A stretch of 5,576 bases of DNA from Firmicutes bacterium AM55-24TS (GTDB taxonomy: Bacteria > Bacillota > Clostridia > UBA1381): NCBI GenBank assembly GCA_003460745.1, contig QTVU01000090.1, forward strand, positions 1-5,576, given 5' to 3'. This document shows positions 5,464-5,576 of this stretch, in pieces; the first letter of the stretch is position 1; every line of letters begins with the position of its first letter. The notes below the pieces were generated by a model, which was given only the letters and a program-made list of their open reading frames with translations, made no database searches and had not been told where the DNA came from. The translations under genes were made by a program, and so were the position numbers.

Positions 5464-5576
5464 AGTCTACCTTAAGACGGCTCCATTTTTAAGTATTGGG
5501 ATTACATATAAAAGTATAGTCTACCTTAAGACGGCTCCATTTTTAAGTATTGGGATTACATATAAAAGTATAGTAT
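5464..5576. repeat. Perfect 54-bp tandem direct repeat, two copies, reaching the window edge
   Basis: Bases 5464-5517 and 5518-5571 are identical over all 54 positions. The unit begins AGTCTACCTTAAGACGG and ends ATATAAAAGTAT. After the second copy the sequence reads AGTAT, which matches the unit start for three bases and then differs, so a third full copy does not follow directly. The unit has a small internal inverted repeat (GTCT/AGAC around ACCTTA) and no open frame of note. There is no spacer between copies, so this is not a CRISPR array. It lies upstream of rny. Exact identity points to recent duplication or slippage. Confidence 0.9.

Noticed and set aside
5464..5576. Possible CRISPR array
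   Set aside because: The two 54-bp units are directly adjacent with no spacer between them and no cas genes are near.

Overview
This is a low-GC window, probably from a Clostridia-type Firmicute (Bacillota), plausibly an uncultured gut member. The grounds are AT-rich intergenic DNA, GGAG-type ribosome binding sites, TTGACA/TATAAT-like promoters, an rny-ymdB gene pair as in Bacillus, and multi-hairpin intergenic repeats of a kind I associate with gut Clostridia. No RNA gene, insertion sequence or CRISPR array was recognised, and I cannot name the species.

Layout from left to right. Bases 1-300 hold no gene. They carry two copies of a multi-hairpin intergenic repeat (1-63, cut by the window edge, and 82-176), a separate perfect hairpin (198-216) and a near-consensus promoter (245-273). 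A plus-strand alpha/beta hydrolase (HSL/acetyl-esterase type) runs from 301 to 1180, but its frame is broken by one extra base near 403-414. It converges on a minus-strand gene for a secreted L,D-transpeptidase (1218-2570), and the two share a bidirectional terminator (1182-1213). Next on the minus strand come ymdB (2719-3501) and rny, the gene for RNase Y (3756-5332). The rny reading frame is broken by one missing base at 4607-4608. Bases 5333-5576, upstream of rny, hold a stem that covers the rny start codon and a perfect 54-bp tandem duplication that reaches the right edge.

The genes fall into three units. rny and ymdB form the conserved RNA-decay/phosphodiesterase pair; the 242-bp spacer between them holds a long-armed foldable element ending in a U-run, and a second stem next to the ymdB start. 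The transpeptidase has its own promoter and acts in the cell wall. The hydrolase is a single-gene unit with a strong promoter.

The least ordinary things are the two single-base frameshifts (which may be sequence errors), the foldable element between rny and ymdB, the stem over the rny start codon, and the 54-bp tandem repeat. I see no convincing new defence or mobile system. The most plausible undescribed biology is RNA-level control of the rny-ymdB locus, and that is inference from base pairing seen by eye.
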